IMG/VR virus record: IMGVR_UViG_3300025646_008465 | Coordinates: 1-64,000 of that record | DNA from: a virus | Reading direction: 5' to 3' (one strand) | DNA: 64,000 nucleotides | In this document: one piece after another, positions 1 through 10,300 of the stretch | How positions within the stretch are numbered: the stretch's first letter is position 1 | How the letters are laid out: each line of letters begins with the position of its first letter | Made by a program: the position numbers and the translations under genes | The notes under the pieces: model-generated | Databases searched by the model: none | Told to the model about the DNA's origin: nothing | What the model saw: the letters and a program-made list of their open reading frames with translations, nothing else

Positions 1-1738
1 CAACAACAGTCATCCTTTCACCTGGTTTGTGTTGTAAATCATCTTTTTTTAGTTTTAAATTAATTTCTCCTTTAATAACCTTATTCATGTGACGGTTTGC
101 TGCTAAAGCACTTTCTTGAATAATACGTTGACCACTCAAAGTAATTGCTTCAGATAAAATAACATTACCATAACGGAAACTACCAAGAGCAGTTGCACCA
201 TACAAGCTATTCAACAAAATCTTCATAGTATATTGTTTCATATGGAATGAAGCACCTAATTCAGGATCATTTAATTCCTTATAAGCACGTTTCATTTCAT
301 TTTTATACAAAACACGTTCATCAAACCATTTTTTCAAAATAGTAGATAATACTGATTCTCTATCTGTTCTAAAGAATACACCATTAGCTGAAATGGCTAA
401 ATTCATATCTTTAATTAGATTTACTAAACCATTTACTTTGATTTTAGTACGTTTACGTTTAGCATTCTCAATGATAAGTTCCTCTTCAGGATCTTTAGCA
501 AGCAAGTCATTTAACCCTAAACGATTATTTCTATCATCTGCATCAATAATACGACCAACCATTGTTTCTTTACCAATGTTAATAGTCATGATAATTGAAG
601 GGTATAGTGAAGTTAAATCCTCATCAAACATATAATTGTAAATACCTGCTTTAGGACAAAACAAATAACCACCAGCATAATTTTTCTTTGAAAGTGGATT
701 ACGATCTTTAGCAGGAGGTACAATACCTTGACTTAGTAGGTAAGCTGAAATGGCTCCATCTTGGGTTTTAGTATTAGCATAAACTTCACTATAATTGTGT
801 TTACCTTTATGGGCCAAGTTTTTAGTAAGAGCTAGGTATTCTAACTTCTCATCTAATACTTTTAAGATTTCAACGTCTCGAAAGTTGTATTGAATAAATG
901 TATTAACATCTTTTTCAAATAGACGATCCAAACTACCTTCATATTCGATTTTATTAATACCAGCATATTTTTCTCCAATTGCATCTAATTTATAGCTAGG
1001 TTCATCAGCCCAGCTATATTTTTTATGCAAACGCATGTAATCTAGAGATTCAACACCTGCAATTTGAATATATTGATCTTTAGACCAGGGTGTTTCTCTA
1101 ACTACACCAATAGGAGATAAATAACGTGCAACATCTTCACCTAAGGTATTAGCAATTCGATAATACAAATAAGGAATATCAAAATAATCACTGTTCCAAC
1201 CTACTAAAATATCAGGATCAATTTCACGAATTTTTTCTAGAAATTTCATCAATAATTCCTCTTCAGTACGGCAAGGAATAATTTCTTTGTTTTTTGCTTT
1301 AGTATGTTTAAGTTGATTTTTAGCATCTAAAATAAGAATAGCCCATTCATCTAACTGTTTATCATACCATGCAATTGAAGTAACCTTTTTAGGAGCGCTC
1401 TTAATGTAGTCTTCAGTAAGAGCATCTCCCATTTCGGTTTCAATATCGAAAAATACTTCACGATGTGTTTTAGAGGGTTCATCATTAGTTCCATATTTTT
1501 CAATAAGAAACTTCTGATAAGGAGTCATATCATGGAAATGAAGTTTTGGATTATCAACTTCCCACCTAGCAATTTTCTTAAGTGGTTCTCCATTCAATCC
1601 TGTATGAGTAGAATCATATTCATCACACTCAACATAGACTTGATTATTCCATTCAATTTTACTATATCCAGTATCCTCCCACAAATGGATAAGATATCTG
1701 TTTTTCCCTAAATTTTGGGCAAAGCATTTTTTGTACAT
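1..1738 (-). CDS. 43: Family B DNA polymerase (T4 gp43-like), 3' end cut by window edge
   Basis: Replicative DNA polymerase with 3'-5' proofreading. Translating the minus strand from the ATG at 1738 gives about 579 codons with no stop before the window edge. Exonuclease motifs are visible in order: ExoI FDIETE (near residue 97), ExoII NSDYFDIPY and ExoIII YNFRDVEIL. These are followed by polymerase motif A EDLTSLYPSI and motif B KILLNSLYGA. Motif C (DTDS-like) must lie beyond position 1, so the catalytic set cannot be fully checked. The start codon overlaps the stop of the upstream pyrophosphohydrolase gene by one base (TAATG), indicating translational coupling. The motif order and the spacing between exonuclease and palm fit phage gp43 enzymes. 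A second, family A-like polymerase lies at 33524-34798, and this one is presumably the main replicase. Confidence 0.95.
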   Translation of the reverse strand, partial: MYKKCFAQNLGKNRYLIHLWEDTGYSKIEWNNQVYVECDEYDSTHTGLNGEPLKKIARWEVDNPKLHFHDMTPYQKFLIEKYGTNDEPSKTHREVFFDIETEMGDALTEDYIKSAPKKVTSIAWYDKQLDEWAILILDAKNQLKHTKAKNKEIIPCRTEEELLMKFLEKIREIDPDILVGWNSDYFDIPYLYYRIANTLGEDVARYLSPIGVVRETPWSKDQYIQIAGVESLDYMRLHKKYSWADEPSYKLDAIGEKYAGINKIEYEGSLDRLFEKDVNTFIQYNFRDVEILKVLDEKLEYLALTKNLAHKGKHNYSEVYANTKTQDGAISAYLLSQGIVPPAKDRNPLSKKNYAGGYLFCPKAGIYNYMFDEDLTSLYPSIIMTINIGKETMVGRIIDADDRNNRLGLNDLLAKDPEEELIIENAKRKRTKIKVNGLVNLIKDMNLAISANGVFFRTDRESVLSTILKKWFDERVLYKNEMKRAYKELNDPELGASFHMKQYTMKILLNSLYGATALGSFRYGNVILSEAITLSGQRIIQESALAANRHMNKVIKGEINLKLKKDDLQHKPGERMTVV

Positions 1739-2373
1739 TAAAAGAATTTTTTTAGATCAGGTCTAAAATAATTAATGTTTTTCATTACCTTTTTATCGCG
1801 AGTTCGATAGACAATATAATAGTCTCCAACCTTCTCATAGTGACATGGTTCCTCTTGCTCTGCGGAACGAACTCTAACGGTTTCTTGTGCCTCTTCTTCA
1901 CTAGTGCAAGCTTTAGACATATTTGACGCTTGTACTTCTTGATAGGCCGGCCAAAGCTTATCCTTAAGACCATGAAGCATAGCTCCGTTGCCAATCGAGA
2001 CGTAGGCAATGTCACATAGAGCATCAAGAATCTCAACAATGTCTCCCGTTTCACAGGCATGTTTGTACTCTTCAAGTTCCTCAAGGATGAAATTGTAAAC
2101 AAACATCCATTCTTTTTCTTCGGGAATAATTGGTTCATAGTTGTTAGGTTTACCCATAGTGGCATTAAACGTTTCTACTTCACTTACAAATGGTACATAA
2201 TCTTTTAGTTGGATAATTTCTTGAGTTAACTGTCTCCATTTCTCAATCACGTCATCCCCAAGTTCAATTTTAGACATTAAGGATAAATCCATAACTTGTC
2301 CCTGAAGTAACTGGATAAGTTCGTCTTGTTTTTGTTCTAATGGTGTCATGATATTAAATTTGATGTCCTCCAT
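1738..2373 (-). CDS. MazG/PRA-PH-like NTP pyrophosphohydrolase
   Basis: All-alpha nucleotide pyrophosphohydrolase-like protein of 211 residues. The metal-binding pattern is visible as EELEEYKHA followed by DALCDIAYVSIG, that is ExxE followed by DxxxD, as in MazG and phosphoribosyl-ATP pyrophosphohydrolase folds. The later AYQEVQASNMSKA segment is typical of phage members of the family. Such enzymes hydrolyse (d)NTPs to monophosphates and are proposed to clean the nucleotide pool or lower host ppGpp; the substrate here is unknown. Start uncertain: the ATG at 2373 overlaps folE by 20 bases, while an in-frame ATG at 2349 would leave a 4-base gap. It sits between folE and the DNA polymerase in one transcription unit, consistent with nucleotide metabolism. 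Confidence 0.8.
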   Translation of the reverse strand: MEDIKFNIMTPLEQKQDELIQLLQGQVMDLSLMSKIELGDDVIEKWRQLTQEIIQLKDYVPFVSEVETFNATMGKPNNYEPIIPEEKEWMFVYNFILEELEEYKHACETGDIVEILDALCDIAYVSIGNGAMLHGLKDKLWPAYQEVQASNMSKACTSEEEAQETVRVRSAEQEEPCHYEKVGDYYIVYRTRDKKVMKNINYFRPDLKKFF

Positions 2374-3049
2374 TATTAATTTTCAATGAATCAAAAAACT
2401 CTTTACGAGCTTGATTATCATTATCCATAAACACACCTGATGCTTTAGTAGTAACCATTGAAGCACCTTGGTGTTTAACACCACGACAAGATACACAATT
2501 GTGAGTAGCAACTACTGAAACTATTACACCTTTATTACCTTCACATACAGTATTTACAGCGTTGTGGATAGCTGCTGTCAATTGTTCTTGAATTGCACCT
2601 CTACGGCCAAACAATTCTACAATTCGGTTCAATTTAGACAAACCAATTACTTGTCCTTCTTTACCAACTACATAACCAACATGAACTACTCCCCCAATTG
2701 TTTGGTGGTGATGTGAACACATTGAAGTAACTGGAATATTACGTTCGATTACAATACCATCATAACCATCTGAGGGGAATGAAGTAATATCGGACATTGC
2801 ATTGTAACGACCAGCCCACAAATCAAATACGTAAGCTTTAGCTACACGGCGAGGTGTTTCCATTGAGTTAGGATCATTTTGCCAATCACATCCTAATGCT
2901 GTGAGGAATTCACCATATGCTTTTTCAGCTTTATCAACCATTTCCCACTTTTGGTCTTCGGTAAGTGGGAATCCAGGAGCAACCCCATTAGCGAAACCTG
3001 TTTTAACACACTCTAAATCAGTGTGGTTTTTTCGTCTTTTGTTTTCCAT
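2354..3049 (-). CDS. folE: GTP cyclohydrolase I
   Basis: Converts GTP to 7,8-dihydroneopterin triphosphate, the first step of both folate and 7-deazaguanine synthesis. The 231-residue protein carries the type I signature: CSHHHQ near residue 111 with zinc ligands C111 and H114, and HNCVSCRGVKH with the third ligand C185. The substrate-binding stretch GLSKLNRIVELFGRR is intact, and the length is normal for the family. It is the first gene after a clear Bacteroidota-type promoter at 3068-3100, about 19 bases upstream of the ATG. In the presence of queD, queE and queC at 11963-14859, its likely role is supplying preQ0 for DNA modification; extra folate for thymidylate synthesis is an alternative. 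Confidence 0.95.
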   Translation of the reverse strand: MENKRRKNHTDLECVKTGFANGVAPGFPLTEDQKWEMVDKAEKAYGEFLTALGCDWQNDPNSMETPRRVAKAYVFDLWAGRYNAMSDITSFPSDGYDGIVIERNIPVTSMCSHHHQTIGGVVHVGYVVGKEGQVIGLSKLNRIVELFGRRGAIQEQLTAAIHNAVNTVCEGNKGVIVSVVATHNCVSCRGVKHQGASMVTTKASGVFMDNDNQARKEFFDSLKINNGGHQI

Positions 3050-3067
3050 ATAACTTATTTATTTTGT

Positions 3068-3100
3068 ATTAATATAAGAACTATTTTTAAGATAACCAAA
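3068..3100 (-). promoter_or_regulatory. Bacteroidota-type promoter before folE
   Basis: Minus strand TTTG (3097-3100), 20-base spacer, then TATATTAAT (3068-3076). The ATG of folE is 19 bases downstream. Confidence 0.75.
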
Positions 3101-3106
3101 TTAAAT

Positions 3107-3262
3107 TTAATTACATCCGCAATCTTCTGGGGTGTTTCCGGCATCATCTCCTCTGTTTACCCAATCAATATATCCTTGGGCTTCTTCTAAAGTTAAAGCA
3201 GAATAAAGAGTCTCTCCATTTTCAATTACTAAAAATACTCCGTCTTGTTCTTGAATTTCCAT
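3107..3262 (-). CDS. Small hypothetical protein (51 aa)
   Basis: Small acidic ORF read from the minus strand, beginning MEIQEQDGVFLVIENGE and ending EDCGCN. Its ATG overlaps the stop of the LamG gene 3262-4989 by one base (TAATG), the same coupling geometry as other real gene pairs here. It ends just before the folE promoter. There is no transmembrane segment. The C-terminal CGC pair could bind metal or form a disulfide, but that is speculation. No family was recognised. The position suggests co-expression with the adhesin genes upstream. Confidence 0.6.
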   Translation of the reverse strand: MEIQEQDGVFLVIENGETLYSALTLEEAQGYIDWVNRGDDAGNTPEDCGCN

Positions 3263-4989
3263 TATCTAAATCTTGATTTATAAGCATTATAATTTTGTAA
3301 TACCTCAGCATCTGTGAGGTTATAATTATTATATTGTAATACAGGTCCAATATAACAAGTATGAGTGTAAGTACCAAGACATCCTGTACTTCCTCCTATA
3401 TGCCAGTGAGCATAAGAACCATCATTACCTATCATATAAGTATAAGATTCCTTACGTCCATCTACGTATAAATGGTTTCCTGCAATTTGATTACCACTTC
3501 CATTTGACCATTGCATTGTTACTTGGTGCCATTCTCCATCAGCAATATTTGTACTAGAAATTGTTGAAATAGTACCTACCCCATTAGCAGCATAGTTGGA
3601 ATTGTCCCAAAAATTTACTTGGTATTGACCATTAGCGTTTAAAGAAGACCAAATGCGGGAACAACCACCTGAACCTCTATAACTTTCAGTCCAAAGTTGT
3701 CCTGTATTTACTCCTCCAATAAATTTAACCCAAAAACTAGTACACATTTTGCCATACCAAGATACAGAACTCCTATAAATTCTTCCAGAATTAAGTTTAT
3801 ATACTCCACCATAGTCTGTAACTAAACTTACTGTTCCTTCAGTAGTAAAATCATTTCCATTTCCTGTTATTTCTGAAATGGTTGTAGAATTTAGTTCTCC
3901 AACTGGGTTTTTAGCATCAATAACTGTTTTTAAAGATGAATTAATTACAATAGGAGCGCCATAATATACTTGTTTAATTTCAGTTTCAGATAATTCTCTA
4001 TCATAAACTAAAACTTTTTTAATATGCCCGTTAAAAAATCTCCCAGAGGCATCAGTACATCCTACTCTAAAAGTAGTACTAGTTGTATTTATATTTCTAG
4101 AATAATCTGAAGAGGTACCTGTTGAAGAAGAATATCCACCAGAGTTATACCTAAATAAAGTAGTATTATTTGTTGATGTTTGTTGTCGAGCAATAATACC
4201 TACCATATTCCATTTATTAGCTGTAACTGAGTTTAGGTTAGGAACCCAGTCATTATACCAGTAAGCAGAGCTTACATAAATTGTAGAATTATTTGTATAT
4301 AAAGATAATAAAAGTGAATTAGAGGGAGTTGCATTACTTCTTCCGCCCCAACTTACTAGACCTTTATAATTATCAAGACCCATAGTAGCTGTAGGTTTAA
4401 TAAAACAAATTACTGTTTTAGTACCTGAGGGGAGAGTGATACTATCATCATAATAATAATCGTTAGTTCCATCAAAATAAACTGCTTCTTCTGTTGTAGA
4501 AAAAGAAGGACCATTAGCAGATGCCATTACCACATTGGCACCACCTTCAGCTAAATTATACCAAAGAGCTCCAGACGAGCCATTAAGTGACATTTTATTA
4601 GAGGAATCTAATTCTAATACTAATCCATCAGAAATAATATTTTCATTTTTAGGACTAATTACAAAATAGTTTCCGGATGAAGCTAAATAAGAAAAAGCCT
4701 CATCTGCTGTGGTAAAAGTACTATTATTACCAGGTAAACCATTTACAATAGAAACTATATTAGCATCAGTTGCTGTCCAAAATACAGGTTTAGCAGAACC
4801 AGCAGCAATTCCTTTAATAGTATTACTATCACTTACAATAATATAACCATTATCTGGGGGGTTAGGGGTATTATAAAAGGTAAGTGAGCCTGTTAAGCTA
4901 GCAGAATCAACATCTACAGATACTTTACCTCGTCTTCTACCTTTACCTCGGTTTAAGTTGTTAGGGTCAAATGCTACTGGTCTTCTCAT
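3262..4989 (-). CDS. LamG-repeat virion adhesin / tail fibre protein
   Basis: 575-residue protein with a conserved N-terminal module (about residues 15-110) followed by two concanavalin/LamG-type beta-sandwich modules. The first starts near DGLVLELDSSNKMSLNG and the second near SSLKTVIDAKNPVGELN. Each module shows the phage LamG pattern: a D.....S opening, a GNxNDFT-like segment, an inner WYGK..SFWVKF strand and a closing DRELSETEIKQVYYGAPI or NLTDAEVLQNYNAYKSRFR tail. LamG folds in phage fibres bind host surface glycans. The gene is joined end to start with the next LamG gene (4989 shared) and is the last of three paralogues, so the set is probably transcribed together late. It could also be a head or baseplate decoration; function is inferred from fold and context. 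Confidence 0.75.
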   Translation of the reverse strand: MRRPVAFDPNNLNRGKGRRRGKVSVDVDSASLTGSLTFYNTPNPPDNGYIIVSDSNTIKGIAAGSAKPVFWTATDANIVSIVNGLPGNNSTFTTADEAFSYLASSGNYFVISPKNENIISDGLVLELDSSNKMSLNGSSGALWYNLAEGGANVVMASANGPSFSTTEEAVYFDGTNDYYYDDSITLPSGTKTVICFIKPTATMGLDNYKGLVSWGGRSNATPSNSLLLSLYTNNSTIYVSSAYWYNDWVPNLNSVTANKWNMVGIIARQQTSTNNTTLFRYNSGGYSSSTGTSSDYSRNINTTSTTFRVGCTDASGRFFNGHIKKVLVYDRELSETEIKQVYYGAPIVINSSLKTVIDAKNPVGELNSTTISEITGNGNDFTTEGTVSLVTDYGGVYKLNSGRIYRSSVSWYGKMCTSFWVKFIGGVNTGQLWTESYRGSGGCSRIWSSLNANGQYQVNFWDNSNYAANGVGTISTISSTNIADGEWHQVTMQWSNGSGNQIAGNHLYVDGRKESYTYMIGNDGSYAHWHIGGSTGCLGTYTHTCYIGPVLQYNNYNLTDAEVLQNYNAYKSRFR

Positions 4990-7070
4990 TATTTATATTT
5001 TATCCAAAGTTCTACTTCATTTACTGCTGAGGAAGGGCCTGGGAATGTGTTTGATCCACCCCAAGCATTTTTTACTCCTATAGCATAATACCAGTTACCA
5101 ATAGGGGATAAAGTACCATCTAAAAAAGTTGATGTTTGAGAATCATATCTCTCTAAACCACCCCAACCATTACTGCTAGCTCCAATACTTATAGCACTAT
5201 ATCCTGTAACACCACCAGACCCATTATCAGTTACTGGGTTATTGGTTTGGGACCAAATATTAGTAATACTTAAAGTTGGATATACTAATTTAAATGTATA
5301 TTTACTATCTAAACGAAACTTATCTAAGGCATGTAATATAGAATATTTATCAGCCCAAGGATTACCTTGGTTACTTTGTTTAGCTTCGGCCCAACCATTA
5401 GCATCTGAAAAGAAGGATCCGTTTCCTGAGTAGTGTCTAAATACTTTTAACCATTCACCACTAGTTTCTACTTCTCCTAATTTTAAATAATCTAAAAATC
5501 TTGATTTTTGAGCGTTGTAATTTTGAAGGACTTCATCTTTTGATAATTCTTTATTATAAATTTTCATAAAGCCCATTCTACCTTTAGTTCTATCCCAAGG
5601 CCCACTAAATCTTAAAGAATCTGAGCCATAATTAATAGTACTACTAGCAGTTTGTTCAGCTTTAAGTTCGCCATTTACATAGATTCTTTGTTTATCTGTA
5701 GTAGGATTGTAAGTACATGATATATGAGTAGGTACACCATAATCTAAACTAGCACCTCCCATATATTGACCATTTAAACCTTGAAGACCCCAAGTAATAG
5801 CCCCAGATGTGTTATTAATTTCAACAGTAAACCCATACCATGAGGTAAACATTACGTGACGACCACCAGATTCATAATCTAATTGAACCCAAAAGTCTAC
5901 TGATATTTCTTGGTTTTTATAAACTGAGTTATGGGGAAATTCTAATTCATCATTGGCTCCATCAAATATAAACCAATTCCCATCACCATAAGCACCATTT
6001 AATAAACTACCAGCAGCAACATTACCTGTTAAATCATAAACAGAAGTTGAACCACTCTCATAAGATGCTAAATTACCGGCATCAGCCGCAAATACTAAAC
6101 CATCTGTTATAATAGGACATCCATAGTAGTTTTGTTTAATTTCAGATTGAGTATGTGCTTTGTTGTATAAAGATACACCCCAAAATTTAGCTTGAGCTTT
6201 ATACCATGAGGGACCATCAGGATCCCACCCACTTAATGTAGTATTATTATTAGTATATGATATATTGCTTGATGGAGACATATTTAAATTACCTTTTAAT
6301 TCCCCATTATAATATACTGTTTGGTTACCATCTCTATCTAAAGTAATAGTAATTAATCCATTCCTATCAGAGATATTTTCACTTACTGTTAAATAATAAT
6401 CCATTCCAGTTCCCCAATAGGTATTCATAGCTAAATTTCCAGTCCCTGTTTTGTATACCCATATCCTACCAACACCTGTTCCTTGATAATAGATTATATC
6501 TGATGTAGATGAAGAAGCTATATTACACCAAAGGTATATAGAAGCATCTTCGGTACCTATAAACTTAGCACTAGAAACTATAGAATCATTAGTTCTATCT
6601 AATTCTATATACCCTTTAGGATTAAAAACAGGACCATTATATAAGGTAGCATTATTTCCATTCCCACTTAAATCATACCAAGTAGTTCCACTTCCTGGAT
6701 AAGAAGATATATTAGATGATTTTAAATCTAATACTAAACTATCAGTTACAGCATCTGATGGAATAGTATTAGTAAACATAATATCATTTTGAGTTGCTAA
6801 ATAAGCAGTAGCATCAGCAACATTAGAGACACTCCCTCCAATACTATTAACAAAGTTAATTAGTTCAGTATCGTCAACACAGTAAAAGTTAGGATCACCA
6901 GTTGCTGATGTCCTAACAAAATTGTGTTTACCTTCAACTGGAGGGACTCCATTATAAAGCCCACTTACTGAGGTTTTACTATAACCCTCAGAGCTTACAC
7001 CTAGGGTTACGTTTCCTTTTCTGCGGGTTTTACTTACATTAGAGGTACTATGTTTTACAACATACCCCAT
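4989..7070 (-). CDS. LamG-repeat virion adhesin with distinct C-terminal domain
   Basis: 693 residues: a shared N-terminal module (about 1-105), then two LamG-type modules. One opens at VTDSLVLDLKSSNISSYPG with TTWYDLSGNGNNATLYNG, the second at ITDGLVFAADAGNLASYE. A non-LamG C-terminal domain of about 150 residues starts at GEWLKVFRHYSGNGSFF. That tail is rich in Trp, Gly and Asn (for example WSQTNNPVTDNG and GGLERYD) and resembles fibrinogen-like or fibre-tip domains by general appearance only. The likely role is host-surface recognition. It overlaps the downstream LamG gene by one base and follows the 83-residue ORF directly. The C-terminal domain is absent from its two paralogues, so it may be the specificity-determining tip. 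Confidence 0.72.
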   Translation of the reverse strand: MGYVVKHSTSNVSKTRRKGNVTLGVSSEGYSKTSVSGLYNGVPPVEGKHNFVRTSATGDPNFYCVDDTELINFVNSIGGSVSNVADATAYLATQNDIMFTNTIPSDAVTDSLVLDLKSSNISSYPGSGTTWYDLSGNGNNATLYNGPVFNPKGYIELDRTNDSIVSSAKFIGTEDASIYLWCNIASSSTSDIIYYQGTGVGRIWVYKTGTGNLAMNTYWGTGMDYYLTVSENISDRNGLITITLDRDGNQTVYYNGELKGNLNMSPSSNISYTNNNTTLSGWDPDGPSWYKAQAKFWGVSLYNKAHTQSEIKQNYYGCPIITDGLVFAADAGNLASYESGSTSVYDLTGNVAAGSLLNGAYGDGNWFIFDGANDELEFPHNSVYKNQEISVDFWVQLDYESGGRHVMFTSWYGFTVEINNTSGAITWGLQGLNGQYMGGASLDYGVPTHISCTYNPTTDKQRIYVNGELKAEQTASSTINYGSDSLRFSGPWDRTKGRMGFMKIYNKELSKDEVLQNYNAQKSRFLDYLKLGEVETSGEWLKVFRHYSGNGSFFSDANGWAEAKQSNQGNPWADKYSILHALDKFRLDSKYTFKLVYPTLSITNIWSQTNNPVTDNGSGGVTGYSAISIGASSNGWGGLERYDSQTSTFLDGTLSPIGNWYYAIGVKNAWGGSNTFPGPSSAVNEVELWIKYK

Positions 7071-7322
7071 TTATTCTCCTATTGGTGGGTTAGGATCAGT
7101 CCAATCTGGTCCAGCTAAAATAGTAAGAATTTCACTGTGAGTGTAAGGGCCTTGTTTTGTAGTTAAAGCCGTTACAGATGAAGGCATTTCACCTTCGTAC
7201 TTAACGAATGTTAAAGTCTCATCAAGTGATTTTCTAACTGTGTCAGCTGATGTCTCTAGTACTTGAGAGAAATCGATTGTAGCTAATTCACTAACATTGA
7301 AAATTACGTAATTTCTGTTCAT
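7071..7322 (-). CDS. Small virion-region protein (83 aa), unknown function
   Basis: Begins MNRNYVIFNVSELATIDFSQ and ends DPNPPIGE. It has no transmembrane segment or known catalytic motif. It reads like a compact alpha/beta protein: the N-terminal YVIFNVSEL strand is followed by a helix with many charged residues. It sits between two LamG genes, directly abutting the next one (7070/7071), and has its own late-type motif TAATATTTATAA at 7336-7347. I recall similar small proteins near tail-fibre genes in marine T4-like phages, but cannot name a family. A fibre-associated or fibre-assembly role is plausible from context only. Confidence 0.65.
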   Translation of the reverse strand: MNRNYVIFNVSELATIDFSQVLETSADTVRKSLDETLTFVKYEGEMPSSVTALTTKQGPYTHSEILTILAGPDWTDPNPPIGE

Positions 7323-7335
7323 TTTTGTTGTTTAT

Positions 7336-7347
7336 TTATAAATATTA
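7336..7347 (-). promoter_or_regulatory. Late-type motif before the 83-aa gene
   Basis: TAATATTTATAA, 14 bases before the ATG, overlapping the stop of the upstream LamG gene. Confidence 0.6.
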
Positions 7348-10300
7348 ATCTAATCCAAAGCGATTTCGTTCAGCATTGTAGTTTTGTAGGATTTGAGCTG
7401 CGGATAATGCTGTAGAGTATATTCTAGTAATAGATAAATTTCCTTCAACAGCTAATCCAGGACCTACATTATATCCACTTCCATTCCAATCATTACCTAC
7501 GGCTAAAAGAGTATTATTAGTGTTATAAGTTATAGCACCTGAAGTAGCCCATGAATGGATTTGTATTCCATTGGCATATATTCTTTGAGTAGTGCCATCA
7601 TAAGTATGAGCCAAATGATACCATTTATTAGTACTAATAGTATAAGCTTTAGTTTGATAGTTAAAACTTCCACCTATATTAACTCCTGCTGCTAAAACAT
7701 CAGTACTAGTTAACCAAATAGCGTATGAATTGTTTGAACTCGTACCATATTGTGAACCTATAAAAACTTGAACTGTATTATTTTCTATGTATACCCAACA
7801 TTCTTCAGTTATAGCTGAGGTAGGTCTTAAATTAGCCATGGGGACAGTAATAACATCATCAGCCCCATCAAATGAAATAGTTCCACCATTTCTGTTTTTA
7901 AAAACCGGACCATTAGTTAAGGTACCATTGTTCCCTCCACCACTTAAATCATAAATAGTATTTCCAGAATTATCAAATGAATTTACATTACCTGCATCTA
8001 AATGGAGAGAAAGGTTAGAAGTTACAATACCATCAGTACCAAATCTACTTCTTGTTGATTTGTAGTTTTCTAGGACTTCGGATGGGGATAATGTTTTAGA
8101 ATATACTTTAGCATTTGATACTTTACCATCAAAGTAATAGTTTTCACCAGGGCTACTTGCTATTCTAAAATCTGTACCTGTATGAGTCCAATCACAATTA
8201 GTATTTGTAGCACTAGTTATTTGAGATCCATTTTTATAAACTTTAGCGGTTTGGGTTGTTGGGTCCCAAGTAGCTACTACATGAGTCCATTCACCAACTG
8301 TTAAAGTGCCGCCTCCTGTATTAATAGTATTAGCATCTAATCTAAAAGATATAGTACCACTTGAATGTGCTAATCTATAAGAAGCATAGGTAACCCCAAT
8401 TAAATGTTTAAATCCACTTAAAGTATCAGGATTAACCCAAATTTCAAGAGAGAATGGGTCTGTATAAACATATTGTAAAGTTGAACTACCAAATGAAATA
8501 TAATCATCTGTGCCATCAAAATCGTAAATACCACTATTGGTAAAACCCCAAACAGGACCATTTACAGCTGTTCCATTTCTACCATTCCCGCTTCTATCGT
8601 AAACTGTAGTTCCTGTTCTAGGATATGAAGTTGTATTTCCAAAATCTACATCTAAAGCTAGTGAATCTGTTGTTGAGCGTGGGAGTTGAACTCGGTAGCG
8701 AGGGGCGGATGTAGTGTAATTAGATAATATTTCTTGAGGAGTTAAAACTCTATTATATATTTTTAAAAGTGCTATATCTCCATTAAAGGGGTGAGTACCT
8801 TGACCTTCACCATGACCCACCCAAATTTCTCCTACATTGGGTAATGATGAAATTCCTTCGTCTTGGGTAGTAATTAACGCCCCATTAGCATAGACTCTAG
8901 TAATAATTCTTCCAGATTCTATTCCTCCTGTAAATACTACATGCACCCATTCATTTTGAGGGACTTGATAACCAGTATAATTTCTATCAACGTGTTGCCC
9001 CATATCCCAATAAAAGTATCGGCTACTGTTTGTACCAAATCTATACCTAATACCACTATTATTGCCTGTAAACCAAAAATCATAGGCATTTGGAGAATAC
9101 TTTATCCAAGCTTCAGCTGACATGGCGTTTGTAGAACTAAAATTCATTCCACTAGGAGTATTTTTATAACCTGAATCATCAGAACCGTCAAAGTTAATGG
9201 TGCCCCCATTAGCAGTACTATAAGTAGGACCATTATTTAAAGTTATATTATTACCTTTACCACTTAAATCAGTCCAAGTAGTACCAGATAAGTAAGAATT
9301 TGGGTTAGCAGCGTCTAATTCTAATACTACTCCACCTTTAGTTACATCTCTTGAAGATTTAAATCTAGGATATTCAGCGAAATATTGTTGGGATACTTCG
9401 GATGCTGTAAATGCTTTGCCTTGGTTGATTTGAAGGGATGCTATATCACCTATAAAATATCCGGATGTTGCTTGTCCAATAGCATCTAACCAACCTACAC
9501 CCGAAATATTAGAAGCACCTGTGCCATCAAACTTTCCATCAACATAAAAATTTATTGAATTAGAAGAATTAACCCAAGTTAATAAATGCCAGTTACCATC
9601 ATTTACTACAGTAGTTCCGTATTTAGTAAGCCATGAACCATTATAATGAGTATAGGCAATAGTTCCTCCATTAATTTGAAATGTTGAATAAATAGGACCA
9701 CCGTTAGTATTAGATAAAATAGGACCGTAGTAATAACCCCCATTAACAGTACTACCAAATGATCCATTAGGGGTTCTTACCCAAGCATTTACTGTCCATG
9801 ATGGAGATGAATTAAGTATCCAAGCATTTTGTGTACTACCTTCAAATAATATTCTATCATTTACTCCGTCAAATTTCCAATATCCACCAAAATCAGGTTT
9901 ATATTCTACTCCGTTTTGTAATGAACCACTAATTATATTAGCAGCCATATTATAGGTGTCACCATTACCTGGGGTGTATGATACTAGATTACCTGCTTGA
10001 TAAGAACCGCTAATATTATCTGTTATAATAGGAGCTCCATAATAATTTTGAAGAATTTCAGGTGATGATAAAGTTTTAGTATAATACTTTACCTGAGAGA
10101 TATCTCCATTCCACCAATACCCTTCTTGAACCTCAGCCCCAATGTATATTTGTTCAGCATTATTAGCTTTAGTAAAAGCTCCTGAATTTCTTAATACTCC
10201 ATCTAAGTAAATTTTACCAGTACCATTATCGTAGGTATACACCATATGATGCCACTCTCCATCAAACACATTATAATTAGTAACAAAACTTCCTGCGTAA

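Noticed and set aside
5242-5433. Plus-strand ORF inside the 693-aa LamG gene
   Set aside because: It lies opposite a strongly coding gene with no promoter or recognisable protein.
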